From NCBI GenBank assembly GCA_916610825.1, contig OU744446.1, positions 1,872,501 to 1,936,500 of the forward strand: 64,000 bases of DNA, written 5' to 3'. The translations under genes and the position numbers were made by a program. Each line of letters begins with the position of its first letter. The first letter of the stretch is position 1. Below the pieces are notes generated by a model. It saw nothing but the letters and a program-made list of their open reading frames with translations. It made no database searches and had not been told where the DNA came from. This document shows positions 34,701-44,316 of this stretch, piece by piece. The stretch comes from Haliclystus octoradiatus (taxonomy: Eukaryota > Cnidaria > Staurozoa > Stauromedusae > Haliclystidae).

Positions 34701-35050
34701 CGAAATTGTCGAAAGTATAAATGACTATATACTTTCACCAATTTCGGTGAAATTTGATAAAATTCATAGATGTTGGTGAAATCAAAAGTAATTTGCTTTT
34801 TGCCTAATGGAGAATTTAAAATGTTTGGTTACGTCTGTCTACATATGAAAAAGATATTAGAATACTGGATATAAAAATGAGCTCGGTCTCTAGAATGCAG
34901 ACCAAAAAATAATGAAGAGGCACGAAATTCATGAATTAAGGATTTGATGAAAATGATATTGATTAACTTACACAAAGGCACTTTTCCGGTTGAAAATTTT
35001 ACCATACAGGAAAGTATTAATGAGAGGAGAAGGGAATTCTTCAATGACAT
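25730..35050 (-). CDS. lectin gene 3: signal peptide, Cys-rich region, 2 TSP1, SUEL lectin (398 aa)
   Basis: Seven coding exons join in phase (1,197 nt): 34,972-35,050; 33,950-34,112; 32,605-32,849; TSP1 exons 31,672-31,845 and 30,526-30,702; SUEL exon 28,391-28,661; last exon 25,730-25,817. All introns are GT-AG and ATG follows TTTCAG directly. The leader is MSLKNSLLLSLILSCMV. The Cys-rich region has YFAIYNNAECRG. Both TSP1 repeats carry CSKSCGGG, the O-fucosylation pattern. SUEL keeps YGR, but the usual DPC-G-T-KYL motif is replaced by RICGRRKGGPTL. The tail runs KPAGRHSSTKKSSPSRGHL and ends LEGE. If the SUEL exon were not spliced, translation would stop at once (AAG TAA overlaps the donor). 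An AATAAA lies near 25,393. A dead TSP1 exon lies at 31.2 kb. Predicted secreted lectin. Confidence 0.87.
26354..27848. mobile_element. 1.5-kb DNA element with ~50-bp TIRs, absent from unit B
   Basis: Inverted termini begin AGGGCCATTTACACTGCAGC and continue through CACGGTACTCGTCAATTAAC. Unit B has the empty site at about 50,525. The target is a TA repeat, so the duplication reads as TAT but is ambiguous. Subterminal blocks contain CTCGGCCCGC repeats. No transposase frame. It hosts a nested MITE. Confidence 0.9.
26687..27322. mobile_element. nested 636-bp MITE (TTA target duplication)
   Basis: Termini GGGACCGTTCATTATTTA are inverted, followed on both sides by CCACGGGGGG and TACCGAAGAGA. The 3-bp duplication TTA (26,684-26,686 and 27,323-27,325) fits PIF/Harbinger-type insertion. 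It is related to 20,723-21,097 and inserted into the 26,354-27,848 element. Confidence 0.85.
27965..28341 (-). mobile_element. 377-bp tRNA-derived SINE, absent from unit B
   Basis: The minus strand starts CACAGGGGTGACTAGCTC with A-box TAGCTCAGTTGGCAGAGCA and B-box GTGGTTCAAATCC. The body contains CATCAAATGAGTACCATC and GGCGGATGGAATGG, and the tail is ATTACTTTACATTACT. It is flanked by the 10-bp duplication TATCAAATAT (27,955-27,964 and 28,342-28,351); unit B carries the empty site near 50,630. Related older copies lie at 33,551 and 55,024. Confidence 0.92.
28771..29597. repeat. large (ATACA)n array with an (ATACC)n core block
   Basis: About 820 bp of the pentanucleotide AATAC, almost uninterrupted. 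A homogeneous block of some 20 ATACC units (about 28,911-29,013) lies inside. Unit B has only about five units at the same place (51,063-51,086). Long IQYNT or YCIVL frames here are artefacts. Confidence 0.97.
29872..30345. mobile_element. fold-back element, orientation A
   Basis: The left arm (29,872-30,132) and right arm (30,216-30,345) are inverted copies around the loop CATTGTCCAGATAGGTATTG. AAACAATACATGAAG at the left pairs with CATGTATTGTTTAG at the right. The interior is inverted relative to the copy in unit B (51,335-51,651). A 109-bp MITE splits the left arm. Confidence 0.85.
29964..30072. mobile_element. 109-bp MITE with 9-bp TSD, inside the fold-back element
   Basis: Termini TTGACTTGCTCAAGT and the inverse of ACTTGAGCAGGTCAA, with perfect 9-bp duplications AGAACAAAT (29,955-29,963 and 30,073-30,081). 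Same family as 17,525-17,623. The orthologous copy in unit B is at 51,534-51,642 in the opposite orientation. Confidence 0.88.
31155..31315 (-). pseudogene. vestigial TSP1 exon of lectin gene 3
   Basis: The minus strand still reads a TSP1-like start (TTGATGATTG, then EWSSYTGCS) and an aligned K-P-C region, but has in-frame stops. The acceptor AG has become CG (GTCG|TTGATG). It lies between the two live TSP1 exons, so gene 3 once had at least three TSP1 repeats. The dead exon is also present in unit B with an extra deletion. Confidence 0.8.
33551..33818 (-). mobile_element. older SINE copy, truncated (unit A)
   Basis: Contains GGCGGATGGAATGG and ACATCAAATGAGTACC-like blocks in the same order as the 27,965 SINE. 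It lacks the tRNA head, removed by a deletion relative to unit B. It lies in intron 2 of gene 3. Confidence 0.75.
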
Positions 35051-38000
35051 CTGAAATAATATGAAAAGAATTCTTCAGAAGAAAACATCACTGGTGTAGT
35101 TTGTCGAAAACAAATGAAACTGAAAGAATGGTGAACTGCCAAATGAGATTTTCAACCTTCAAATCGCTTTTCCCGTGCATATAGTTTATAAATAGTAAAA
35201 AAGTTGTCAAACTCGTTATTTTGTATGATATTTGGCATTCAGACCTCGAAACTCTATCATCTACTTCAGCCTATACGATTTCATTAGATAATAGAGCCAT
35301 CGGTCTGATAGTTATCAATATCACGCTCGAATTATTTCAATATTTGTTTATTGTTTTGGACGTTACATCTACTCAAACAATCAGATTGCTACATTTTTTT
35401 ACATATTAATTTATAATTTCAATCGAAAAACTAATCAATTCGGTATTTATAGATTAAAGAATAGCAACATTGTTAACAAATCTTAAAATTCGTGTACATT
35501 TTAAGTCCATGTTTATATTCTTCCTGTTTTAATATATTTGCCTCATTATCTGACATTTCATCCATATTAAGTTCATCTTTCATTATTGTTCAATCTATAG
35601 CTTATTTTTTTTTTTAATATTGTGATACCAAATGTTACTGTATCAGAACCGTTTTGTACAACTGATCGTGCTTCATTATTGTTTTCATTGCAGTTAACAT
35701 CCAATAAAAGAGAATCTTTTTATCGCTATGATTACACAAAAGCTGATTTTGTAGGAGTTAATCGATACGTAGCTTAGATAAACTGGATAACCTCTTTCTC
35801 GATATATGGATTTCAATTCAAGACTGCTGTGATCATTTTCTAGCACTTCAATATTATCTTAACCGAACTTATGTACAAATGAAAGCATCTTGACAAAACA
35901 ATGTCAAAAGTCATCCTGGTTATATAAAACGACTTATTGGTAGAAAGCGATAGGCGTTCTAGAAATAATAATCAAGACATCGACAGATGCAAACAAATTG
36001 ACAAATAATGCAAGAGCTTTTTATGCGCATGTAATAAATTTAAAGAAAGAAAAAAGACTTGTGCTGCCCCTTTACTATTGTCACCGTGTGGCTTAAAACA
36101 TATGATCTTGAATAAGCAGAATGCGAAAATTCTCCAGCATATTTTTCAATGACGATGGTGAATTGCCACTCTTTCTTCGTCAAATGACAAATATCCTTGA
36201 GAACTTTGAGTTCGATACTCCTGATATTCTTGTTGGCATAAATTGCATTAAGGCGAAATTATCAAGTTCATCGGATGATGTTCCTGCATTTTCCATCCAA
36301 AACATTGCTGATACCCTTCTTACACATTTTCACATCATCATTTATGCGTGGTAATTTACCTTTTGTCCCTTGTTGTCAACCTGTACGGTCGTGTCTGTTG
36401 TATCAAAGAGCTCTGACTTACGGTCATAGTAGCCCTTAGCATCTATCCCTTTAACGTCAGCAGATACGGCCTAAATTATTGTCATGAAAAGAAAACCAAA
36501 AATAACTATGTATTGTGTCGTTTTTAATTATGATTTAACAGGCACGACGATGATACAAACTGAAGTGTTCTTTTTACGTTTTAACCAGCGAGATTTATAG
36601 GCAGTGGGGTTAATCACTTTCTTGCGAACCAGAAGGAAATGAAATTAGATTGATCTTTTTGTAACACAGAAAATATCGTATAAGCAATCTGATTGGTTAT
36701 ATGGTGTGATATTTCCATGTGTGAGGAAAATGATACAAAGACACTAATTTGCTGGCGTCTCGATAGATTTACTTTGTGATTTCCAGCAGCTCAAAGCTCT
36801 AAGAATCTAGGTTATATTCCTAGTAATTTATTTTTCGCATAGCACTTACTCCTGAAGAATATCGATAGTGCACTCAGACGGAGAAATATTCTGAATAATT
36901 TTCAGCCAAGGTATCACACACAATTTCCTCACAATACTTAGAACCTCAAAATTTATCGTGATACACATTTGACCCGACATACCTTGTATTTACTGTGCAA
37001 ACTTATAACGAAGATGAGACCCAGAAAGAGTACTTTTTGGTGAAAACATTTAAATTCCAATCTAAATAAGCTATAGGCAGTATTCGGAATTTGTAGCCTC
37101 CGAATTTGTAGCCTTGAGTTATATGATTTTTTACATGTCGATAAGCCTCGGAAAATAGCCTATGTCTGACTCTGACTTGATGAATATCCGTATCTTTGCA
37201 ATCGATTTTAAAATTCATTGATGGATAGCTCGAATAGCTGTAACAGTTTGAGTTAGACGATATCGGTCAAAAAAAACACAGAGCTATGGAGGCTTCATTA
37301 TATAAGATTTGGTTTAGGTTTTATGATTATGGCCAAGGGTAATCCAACTATATCTCTAGTATCTAGAGATAGGTAGATCAATAATCATTACTATTCGTAA
37401 ACAAATCAGAACTGGTTATATCTACTGCCTGGATATATTAAGGAGGTCTTCAACAGGAAAGGAATGAATTAAAAAAACTACATGATAGGAAAGAAATGAA
37501 ATGGATTTTCACTTGTACTGCCCTGGCAACATCTGAGCAGTATAAATTTTCCGTAAATTTAAATACCATAGTTATAGTTAAAAAAAACAGAGGGAAATTT
37601 TTTTCCGCCATTGATTTTCCTATCTATGCTCTCCATTTCGTAACTGACAATAATCCAAATACTTCGACCGTCGACTGTTTCTGTCGCTTCAGTGAAATAT
37701 GTGACCATTTATATGTTCTTGTGTCTTGAAAAGTGATTGTTTTTATAACATGCATTATTATTGACGTAAAAGATTGAATGACTTCAACTTATTCGATAGA
37801 AATAATGCCCATAATCCTGTTGTGGGTCCTTCGATTTCAGCATTTGTGATTTGAATTGCTTTTTCCAATTGTTTTCAGCAATACACAAAATTACATAAGA
37901 TTATAAAAAAATCATATAAATTCACAAAAATGTTTAATACTGCCGTAAAAGACTGCCTGATTATTGATCATTCGAATTTTGAATATATTTTCTTCTATGC

Positions 38001-38126
38001 ATATGCTCCTATATATTCCATCCATATTATACTTCAGTATTAGTACAGTATAAAATCCCAGGAAAGGTTATCAATTGATACAAATTTAAATTAATTACAA
38101 ACTTGAACATTGCCTACCACACTTAC
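35051..38126. other. 5'-UTR intron of lectin gene 3
   Basis: No supported exon between the start-codon exon and the 5' non-coding exon. Short frames (36,121-36,354 and 37,003-37,218) are shared with unit B at the same level of identity as the surrounding DNA, so they are not evidence of coding. Confidence 0.55.
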
Positions 38127-38272
38127 CTCCGTCCTGATTATCGATCCAGCACAGCTCAAATTGCCACTAGCTTCAGCAAAGCTTTCGTAGAGACTGGTAA
38201 AAACAAAGTTTCACTTCTGAATTTATCGAAAAATGACGCATACATTAATGATGGAAGTGAACTTTGTCAAGC
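38127..38272 (-). other. 5' non-coding exon of lectin gene 3
   Basis: A strong donor ATCAGGACGGAG|GTAAGT lies at 38,127, present in both units. By position it matches the first exons of genes 1 and 2. TATAAATT (38,299-38,306, minus) would place the start near 38,272; an alternative start is CCAGTCTC near 38,195. The duplicated unit ends at 38,211, inside this region. Confidence 0.45.
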
Positions 38273-40149
38273 AAGACCATGCTGTGATATTGACATTTAA
38301 TTTATAATTTTGAAATATTAGCACAAAGGCTGCAAAATCCAAACATAATCCACAAGTCAATAGCGTAACTCAATTGAGCTGAAAACTTAAATAGGAATGA
38401 ATAGAGCTTGTTCACAAGCGGCTAATGAGTGCTGGTTGTGTATATTGAAAAGACCCTGATCCCGGGATGTATTGTTACGCAACACCAACATCACCAATGA
38501 GAAAAAGCGCTATATTGATTGTTTAACGTATGTTATAAATAAATAAATGTCTGAAATTGTCATTGCCTCTTCCACTGTAGTCATGGCCACGAGTTCAGTA
38601 AAACTGTCAAAATTCAAATATATAGATTAAGAAACAGAAATGAAAAATCTCAACTAGTGCCAAACAATTTTAAAAAAGTGGTATGAAAAAGTTTATTGCA
38701 ATAGGATAATAGTGGGTCACTATAATTCCAGTTCTTTAGAATATTTTTAATTTAGCACTTTATAAGTCTTATTGAATTATTATTTGTTGTATTTACTTGA
38801 AAGAAGGGAGCATGTCTCCAGTTGGTAGCTGGCAGAATGCTATGAAAATAAAGTGCCCAAATCAAGTATTCATAATAGTACTCATCCAAAATATTTAACT
38901 GGAGAATATAGTCGAAACACAACTATTAGTGTCATTAGTACAGTATTTAAATCGCAGGATCAAATAATTTTTTAAAACAGGATGCTGTATTTAAAATAGT
39001 TGTTCTTTTGTATCATTTCAATTATTTCTGAAATAGAAAGTATGATTTTCCTTGTTTCTGTTGGTACTTAATTACTACTTTTCATAGATATATGTTAGGG
39101 CAGGGCATTTGGGTAAATGTGTGGTTTACAATTCAAACTGGTTCAATCGTAATATTGCATAAAATTCAAAGAGTTTTTCTTTTTCGTAAACACTCCGCAA
39201 TGAAATTTACAAATGATTTCAAGCAGAGAGCTAGATCGGAAAAATGCAAAATTTACATAACTGACAATAAAACATATTAACATAAATAATCATAAAAGAA
39301 GAAAGTAGTCTTCGTTATCATCATCTCAATTTATTTAATTTAGTTTGTGTTTTGGTTCTGAGATTTTAAGACAACTGAGCACGTCCACCTACAATGCTAA
39401 TTAGCTCTGTCCGAATGGGTATTCTGATATTTTACTGAAAAGTTGATTTTTCACTTTTAAACCGAATTCATGTATGACATTCGGGATTACTTTGCATTGT
39501 TTGTAAGTTTAACATAAATTTCCCGACTATCAGAGGACTCGATTACAGGATCAAAAGTACTTTATTAGACAAACAGTTCGAAGTCTGTTAAATTTTATCT
39601 AATCAAGTTGGACGAAATAGCTTCTGATAAAACAAACTGTATGATTCATCAGTATGAATTTGTAAATAGAATATAACTTAGTTGAATACATTGATATGAG
39701 TCTTACCTGATTGTCTTTTTATGCTTTCTCTTTGAGACGAGTTTGTTATAAAGTCTGTCTTACTTCAATGCGATTGATGACATAAATCTGAAACGTGTTA
39801 AGGTTCACTTTGCGAAGCATCAATACGCGACGCTGTCTACAGCGGGCAGACTCGGTGGTCACTCGATATACATGTAGTCGGTAAAAACCTTTGTTTCATT
39901 GCATCACTTGAACGAATGACATTAAGATAATTGGGTATGAATTCCCATCTATACGGGGTGCCTCCCCCGGTAGAATAACGTACGATTATTTCATTGACCA
40001 ATAAGTAATCTACGAATCATTAAAATGTGGCAGTCCAAAGTAGACTGACACAGTTATGTTTCAATGTAGCCAATCAGCAGTCTATATTAAGAAGATCACT
40101 ACGTTCTAGAGTCAAAAGAAGTTTCTATACCTCGTGATAACTATAGGAG
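38273..40149. other. intergenic, no gene seen
   Basis: AT-rich DNA with no supported exon. At about 38,495-38,555 a run AAAAAGCGCTATATTG followed by AAATAAATAAATG resembles a LINE 3' end on the plus strand, similar to the tail at 18.77 kb. No body was recognised. Confidence 0.5.
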
Positions 40150-40156
40150 TATAAAA
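40150..40156 (+). promoter_or_regulatory. TATA box of the 96-aa gene
   Basis: TATAAAA lies 44 bp before the ATG at 40,194, which leaves room for a start near 40,180 and a very short leader. Confidence 0.6.
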
Positions 40157-40193
40157 TACGTGCACCTCTCATATTAATCCTTTTCAACTTATC

Positions 40194-40768
40194 ATGGATA
40201 TATTCCACCATCGTGTGGAATTCCTCCATGAGAGTGAAATTTATGAATTGTAAGTATATTTCATCAATTTTACTGAGTATCTCTATTGAGTACATGAATG
40301 AATGTGTTTGAAACTATCTCTATACTATATACGTAGGCTAGCCGCATTTGTGTCAGTAGAAGCGGCAAACGCGTGAGTTTTCAAATTTGAATCTCAAATG
40401 AACTAGCGATAGGTTTTCCTATGAATTTATTTCTAATGATGTCATTCTCTTTTTATTTTTAAGTTGGAAAAATCTAGAAAGCCATAAGAGATGGTTTCAT
40501 CTTTGGGGCGGGCTGCTTCGTGCAGTCCGTCAAACCCTGATGGCAGGGCATTTCCGTAAGTTGGCGATTCACCATTTTGTAACTATAGGAATAATAAAAA
40601 AAAGGTAGATTGATGTCATATTATTACTTTACTCGCAGACTTGAACAAGAAGGCAGTTGCTGTCAAGGCAATACTTGAAATCATGATGTAAGTTGCTATC
40701 ATAGTCATTGAGTTCAATAATTGAAATAATAATGTAAGTTGTTATCATAGCGGATGAGTTCTGAATAA

Positions 40769-40808
<40 letters not shown>

Positions 40809-40985
40809 GTACATTAGGGGGTTAGGGTTCGTGTGTTAAATAGCGTTAATGTTTGTTAAACTAATTACTGCTGTTCTGTTTTACTTTTCAGTGGAACCAT
40901 AGATTCATCACATCAGTCGATGTGTAGAAAGAGGAGGATAGCCGTTGATGGCATTGACGCCATCGAGGCCATCCTCCGTTTGTAA
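40194..40985 (+). CDS. unrecognised 4-exon gene, 96-aa protein
   Basis: Exons 40,194-40,249, 40,464-40,555, 40,639-40,687 and 40,892-40,985 (stop TAA) have GTAAGT donors at all three introns and T-rich AG acceptors. Their phases join to one 291-nt frame. A TATA box lies upstream and AATAAA at 41,064-41,069. The protein starts MDIFHHRVEFLHESEIYEFW, is rich in aromatic and charged residues (KRWFHLWGGLLRAVRQTL in exon 2), then a helix-like AVAVKAILEIMIG, a basic CRKRR and an acidic-hydrophobic end (VDGIDAIEAILRL). No signal peptide or known domain was recognised; CRKRR could be a nuclear signal. The last exon also forms a strong RNA hairpin. The model rests on splice logic only. Confidence 0.6.
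40759..40806. repeat. (GAT)n with LINE-type lead sequence
   Basis: TTCTGAATAAAT followed by 12 GAT units is identical in form to the 3' end of the LINE at 57,556-61,231. It is therefore probably an extremely 5'-truncated insertion of that family. It lies in intron 3 of the 96-aa gene. Confidence 0.7.
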
Positions 40986-41173
40986 ATATATATAAAATAC
41001 ATGTAATACACCCTATGCTGAATCAGTAAGACAACTTACAACACATTAAAATACATGTATAAAAATAAATATAAGTTTTCTTTCTCGTGTCTCTCGCATT
41101 CTATAGTAATTTATCATGAGAGGGGGGTTTAAACATTCGTTGATCTATTCTTAGATGTCGGGCAAGGCACTAT

Positions 41174-41263
41174 CGAGACACTTCCGATAATGATGACATC
41201 CTATATAGACATAGCGGTCGAGACACTTCCGATAATGATGACATCCTATATAGACACAGCGGT
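41174..41263. repeat. two 45-bp direct repeats
   Basis: Two adjacent, nearly identical 45-bp units begin CGAGACACTTCCGATAATGA. They lie between the tail-to-tail 3' ends of the 96-aa and 227-aa genes. Confidence 0.85.
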
Positions 41264-41424
41264 CAACACTTGAAGTGTAAACTAAATAGTTGTGATGATG
41301 ATTGACAGATGACACAATAGTTGCTCAGACTGAGAAATTTCATAAATTGTCTCACGCGATATTTTATTGAGAATATAAACAATACAAAAAAAATCGATTT
41401 ACATTTCAAACTAACATTTAACAG

Positions 41425-42108
41425 TCAAAACCAATTGTCATTATCTGTACATACATGATTCACCGTAGAAGCATTCAAGGTCATAGATAGCTCTTTAGTT
41501 ACAAAATCAAATTGTCTATTCAAATGTCTCATTGCTTTAACAAGTTCGCTTGGGTATAAATTCACACCCGTTATAGTTGTACCGTCAACCGTTTTATTTC
41601 TTAACGAGAATTTAGAATAAGCTTCGTAGTTGTGTAATTCCACCGTTAGTTGCGTCGTTACTACCCCATTTTCACCGTAGGAGTACAGATGAACCATTTT
41701 CGTTTTACACTGCTCATTCACCGGTCCGTCATCTACAATGATATTGTCCAAGTAGCCTTGTTCCTTCAGTTGCTGGCAAAATGTAACAACATTCTTTATG
41801 TTCCCATACTTTGCTTGACGTAATAGCTTTTTCTGCTTCACGAGAATTAATGCCAACGCCGCAAAGAATAAGCTTTTCATCATAGGTCTGCTTTTTACAC
41901 CAAATGCTTTCGATAACGTCTCTCCAGTGTCTCGAATAACCATACCCGGTATAAAACTACCATCTTCTGGTAACCTATACATGACTGCATTTCTTCCAAG
42001 ACTCACACAATGAAGTTGGTTTTTTAAAGGGTCAAAACAGACCGGGAAACCTTGCGCGCGCACACTTTGAATAGTGCACGTAAAATTCAAACACTCGTTT
42101 CCAAACAT
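41425..42108 (-). CDS. unrecognised intronless gene, 227-aa protein
   Basis: An uninterrupted frame starts at ATG 42,108 (MFGNECLNFTCTI). The frame stays open slightly upstream but without another ATG nearby. An AATAAA (41,363-41,368) lies 57 nt after the stop, supporting a real transcript. The sequence has one short hydrophobic stretch (SLFFAALALILV, about residue 80), three possible N-glycosylation sites (NFT, NKT, NAST) and the C-terminal NHVCTDNDNWF. I recognise no family. A lone intronless gene between duplicated multi-exon genes could be a retrocopy or a gene of foreign (transposon or viral) origin. Confidence 0.6.
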   Translation of the reverse strand: MFGNECLNFTCTIQSVRAQGFPVCFDPLKNQLHCVSLGRNAVMYRLPEDGSFIPGMVIRDTGETLSKAFGVKSRPMMKSLFFAALALILVKQKKLLRQAKYGNIKNVVTFCQQLKEQGYLDNIIVDDGPVNEQCKTKMVHLYSYGENGVVTTQLTVELHNYEAYSKFSLRNKTVDGTTITGVNLYPSELVKAMRHLNRQFDFVTKELSMTLNASTVNHVCTDNDNWF

Positions 42109-42988
42109 GGCTTTGCCTCGTCTAGAATTAGGCAAGAGCCTCTATCCCGTGTTCCGCTCCATGAAACTGAGAGTCGCTGCACTCGGGCTAGAGGAATTTC
42201 TTACTAAAAGTTGGCCCATCATTTCAGAATTTGGAAATGCCCAATCACATGCGACCTTGAGATCACGTGGAGCTGTAAGCCTTCTTGATTGGTTGAAATA
42301 TCCCTTAAGTCATGAAGTCTGACTCATCACTTTTTCAATAATATCCAAAATTTCAAAAGTCTGCTTCCATGCTTCGAATCGTTCGTTAAGTTTATTTAAT
42401 TTGCCTGCCTATCATGGAGAATTGAAACGCTGTTTTCAGTATATTTAATTAGACTGAATTGCTGTCTTTACTTATTTCCTATAATGTTTAACAACGTGGA
42501 CATTTAATGACTGGATTTGAATTATAATAGAGTTTGTTCATGAGATAATATCTGGTGTTGGGTTTTAAACTTTGATAAGCCAATTCGTCAGAAGATTTCT
42601 GTTAGCAGCTGGCAGCTGTCTCGAAAAATTGGCAGTTAAGTTTGATAAAATCAGCCTATAAAGTACAAAGCATGTTGCATTATCATTTATATATACATAT
42701 GGATGAGTGGCACTTGTATATTAGATATTGACATTGTCATACAATACTCTCGTTTGAATCAAGGATATGAAGCATCGTATTGTTTTTGATAATATTCCAT
42801 AAATATGGGAGCGATGAACGCTTATAGTTCATGACTTTAGAGATGAGCTTATGGCACTGTGTACAATCAGAATTATTTCGTTCATCTCACCCTTCTACGC
42901 ATGATGTTGCATCGATCTAGCCTTGCTTTTTTGAGGCTCAATGATGATGTTCAAAGTGTTTAAACTCACTGACTGCACATGATTATAG

Positions 42989-44316
42989 ATACCTACTTCC
43001 ACAAATAGAGTCTTTTGCCTACCAAACTGTTTTCACGATCATGGTGGGTCTTCCAATCGCATCATGGTAAGTGTTTTATTTAGCATAATTCACATATGTT
43101 GGGAACAAAAATATAACAACACAGAGACAGAGTAAGGCTTGCTCGATGCCTATATCAACTTGCAGATGCTTTGAATCAAAATTGTTTTGTAGTAGAACTT
43201 GTTGCAGTCTCAACCATTTTCTTTGTATCATATCTGCAAGCATATCTCTTGGAGGTGATTTCCCTTTCTTTGTGTATCACTTATTGTTTCATATGTAGAA
43301 AAATTCAATATCAACTATTGTGTAACTTTTTAGATTTCATATAAATATTCTATAAACTTGAAAACATTTCATTTCTGACTTGTAGATGAGATAAGATAAT
43401 TTGGAATTATTGCAAACCTGCCTACTGCCTCTGTTACAATGAGGATTATTTAAGCGTGCTTAGCCTGGTGATCGAACAATGATGATCATCGTTTTTATAT
43501 AGACCCAGCTTCCTCAGCCGCTAAGAACACTACAGGTTGAGATGTTGGAATTCAAGTTTCTCCAAAACTAATTTCAGGTCTGTCCTGTTTTATGTGTTGC
43601 ACGAAGGGTCACTTGTGCCTCAAATTTTACTTCAATCTATGCAAGAGAATTAATACCCCCCCTCAGAAAACGTGAAACAATCCTCAACAGGAAAATGTTG
43701 CTGCTATTTAGTAACAATGCACACCAGATGTACAAAAAAATACAGGATCTAGGTTCCGGCATACGAAATACATAATACTCAAAATACATCAAAGAGAGAA
43801 GTAAACAAATTGAAACAATATATCATTTCATCTTCAGCATTGTTTTGGGCAATTTCTAGGCTCATGTGTCTAAAAAGGAGTACAATAAATGTGATTTAGG
43901 CAATTACAGGACACAAGCATTATAGTAAGAAATCATCTTTCTACAATAATAATAATTACATAAATCGAATCCTATGCTATAAGCTCTAGTAGTTAGTTAC
44001 TCTATGTTCCAGTGTGGGTGACCAAGTGAATCCTCTGTCATTTAGGACACTAAATTACATAGATGTTGATCTCTCTTTGCCCAATAGCCTACCTTATACC
44101 ATTTTTTATGCAGATAAGAAAGAAGAGACATGCTTCCAGACAAGCACACCAACTGATGAAGTTCAGGGAAATCATGCAAAGCGTCCACAAAACAAATTTT
44201 CTGCTAATCAGGCTGGCATGCTCTTTAAACGATTTTATGAAGAGAAAATGGAACTCTTCATTGTTCATGTAAACATTGAAATTCAAAATTCAATCGTCAT
44301 CTTATTGGATATTTAA
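42989..44316 (+). CDS. tentative two-exon fragment of a plus-strand gene
   Basis: An open exon 42,989-43,066 (TTATAG acceptor, ATG|GTAAGTG donor; encodes YLLPQIESFAYQTVFTIMVG) joins in phase to 44,013-44,316 (TTCCAG acceptor), which ends in a stop and is followed by AATAAA near 44,433. No upstream exon with a start was found and no domain is recognised. Chance cannot be excluded. Confidence 0.25.

Larger units (their letters stand above)
23256..38211. repeat. segmental duplication, unit A (contains lectin gene 3)
   Basis: Collinear with 47,454-63,124 in the same orientation, with high identity across exons, introns and flanks. The left border is CTTCAGC (23,256 / 47,454); the right border is ACAAAGTTT (38,211 / 63,124). 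Differences are mostly discrete insertions: a 1,495-bp DNA element, a 377-bp SINE and an expanded ATACA array in A, and a LINE in B. Confidence 0.96.

Noticed and set aside
36121-36354. 77-aa plus-strand frame shared with 61,338-61,571
   Set aside because: Conservation is no better than in the surrounding duplicated intron, and there is no splice, promoter or domain support.
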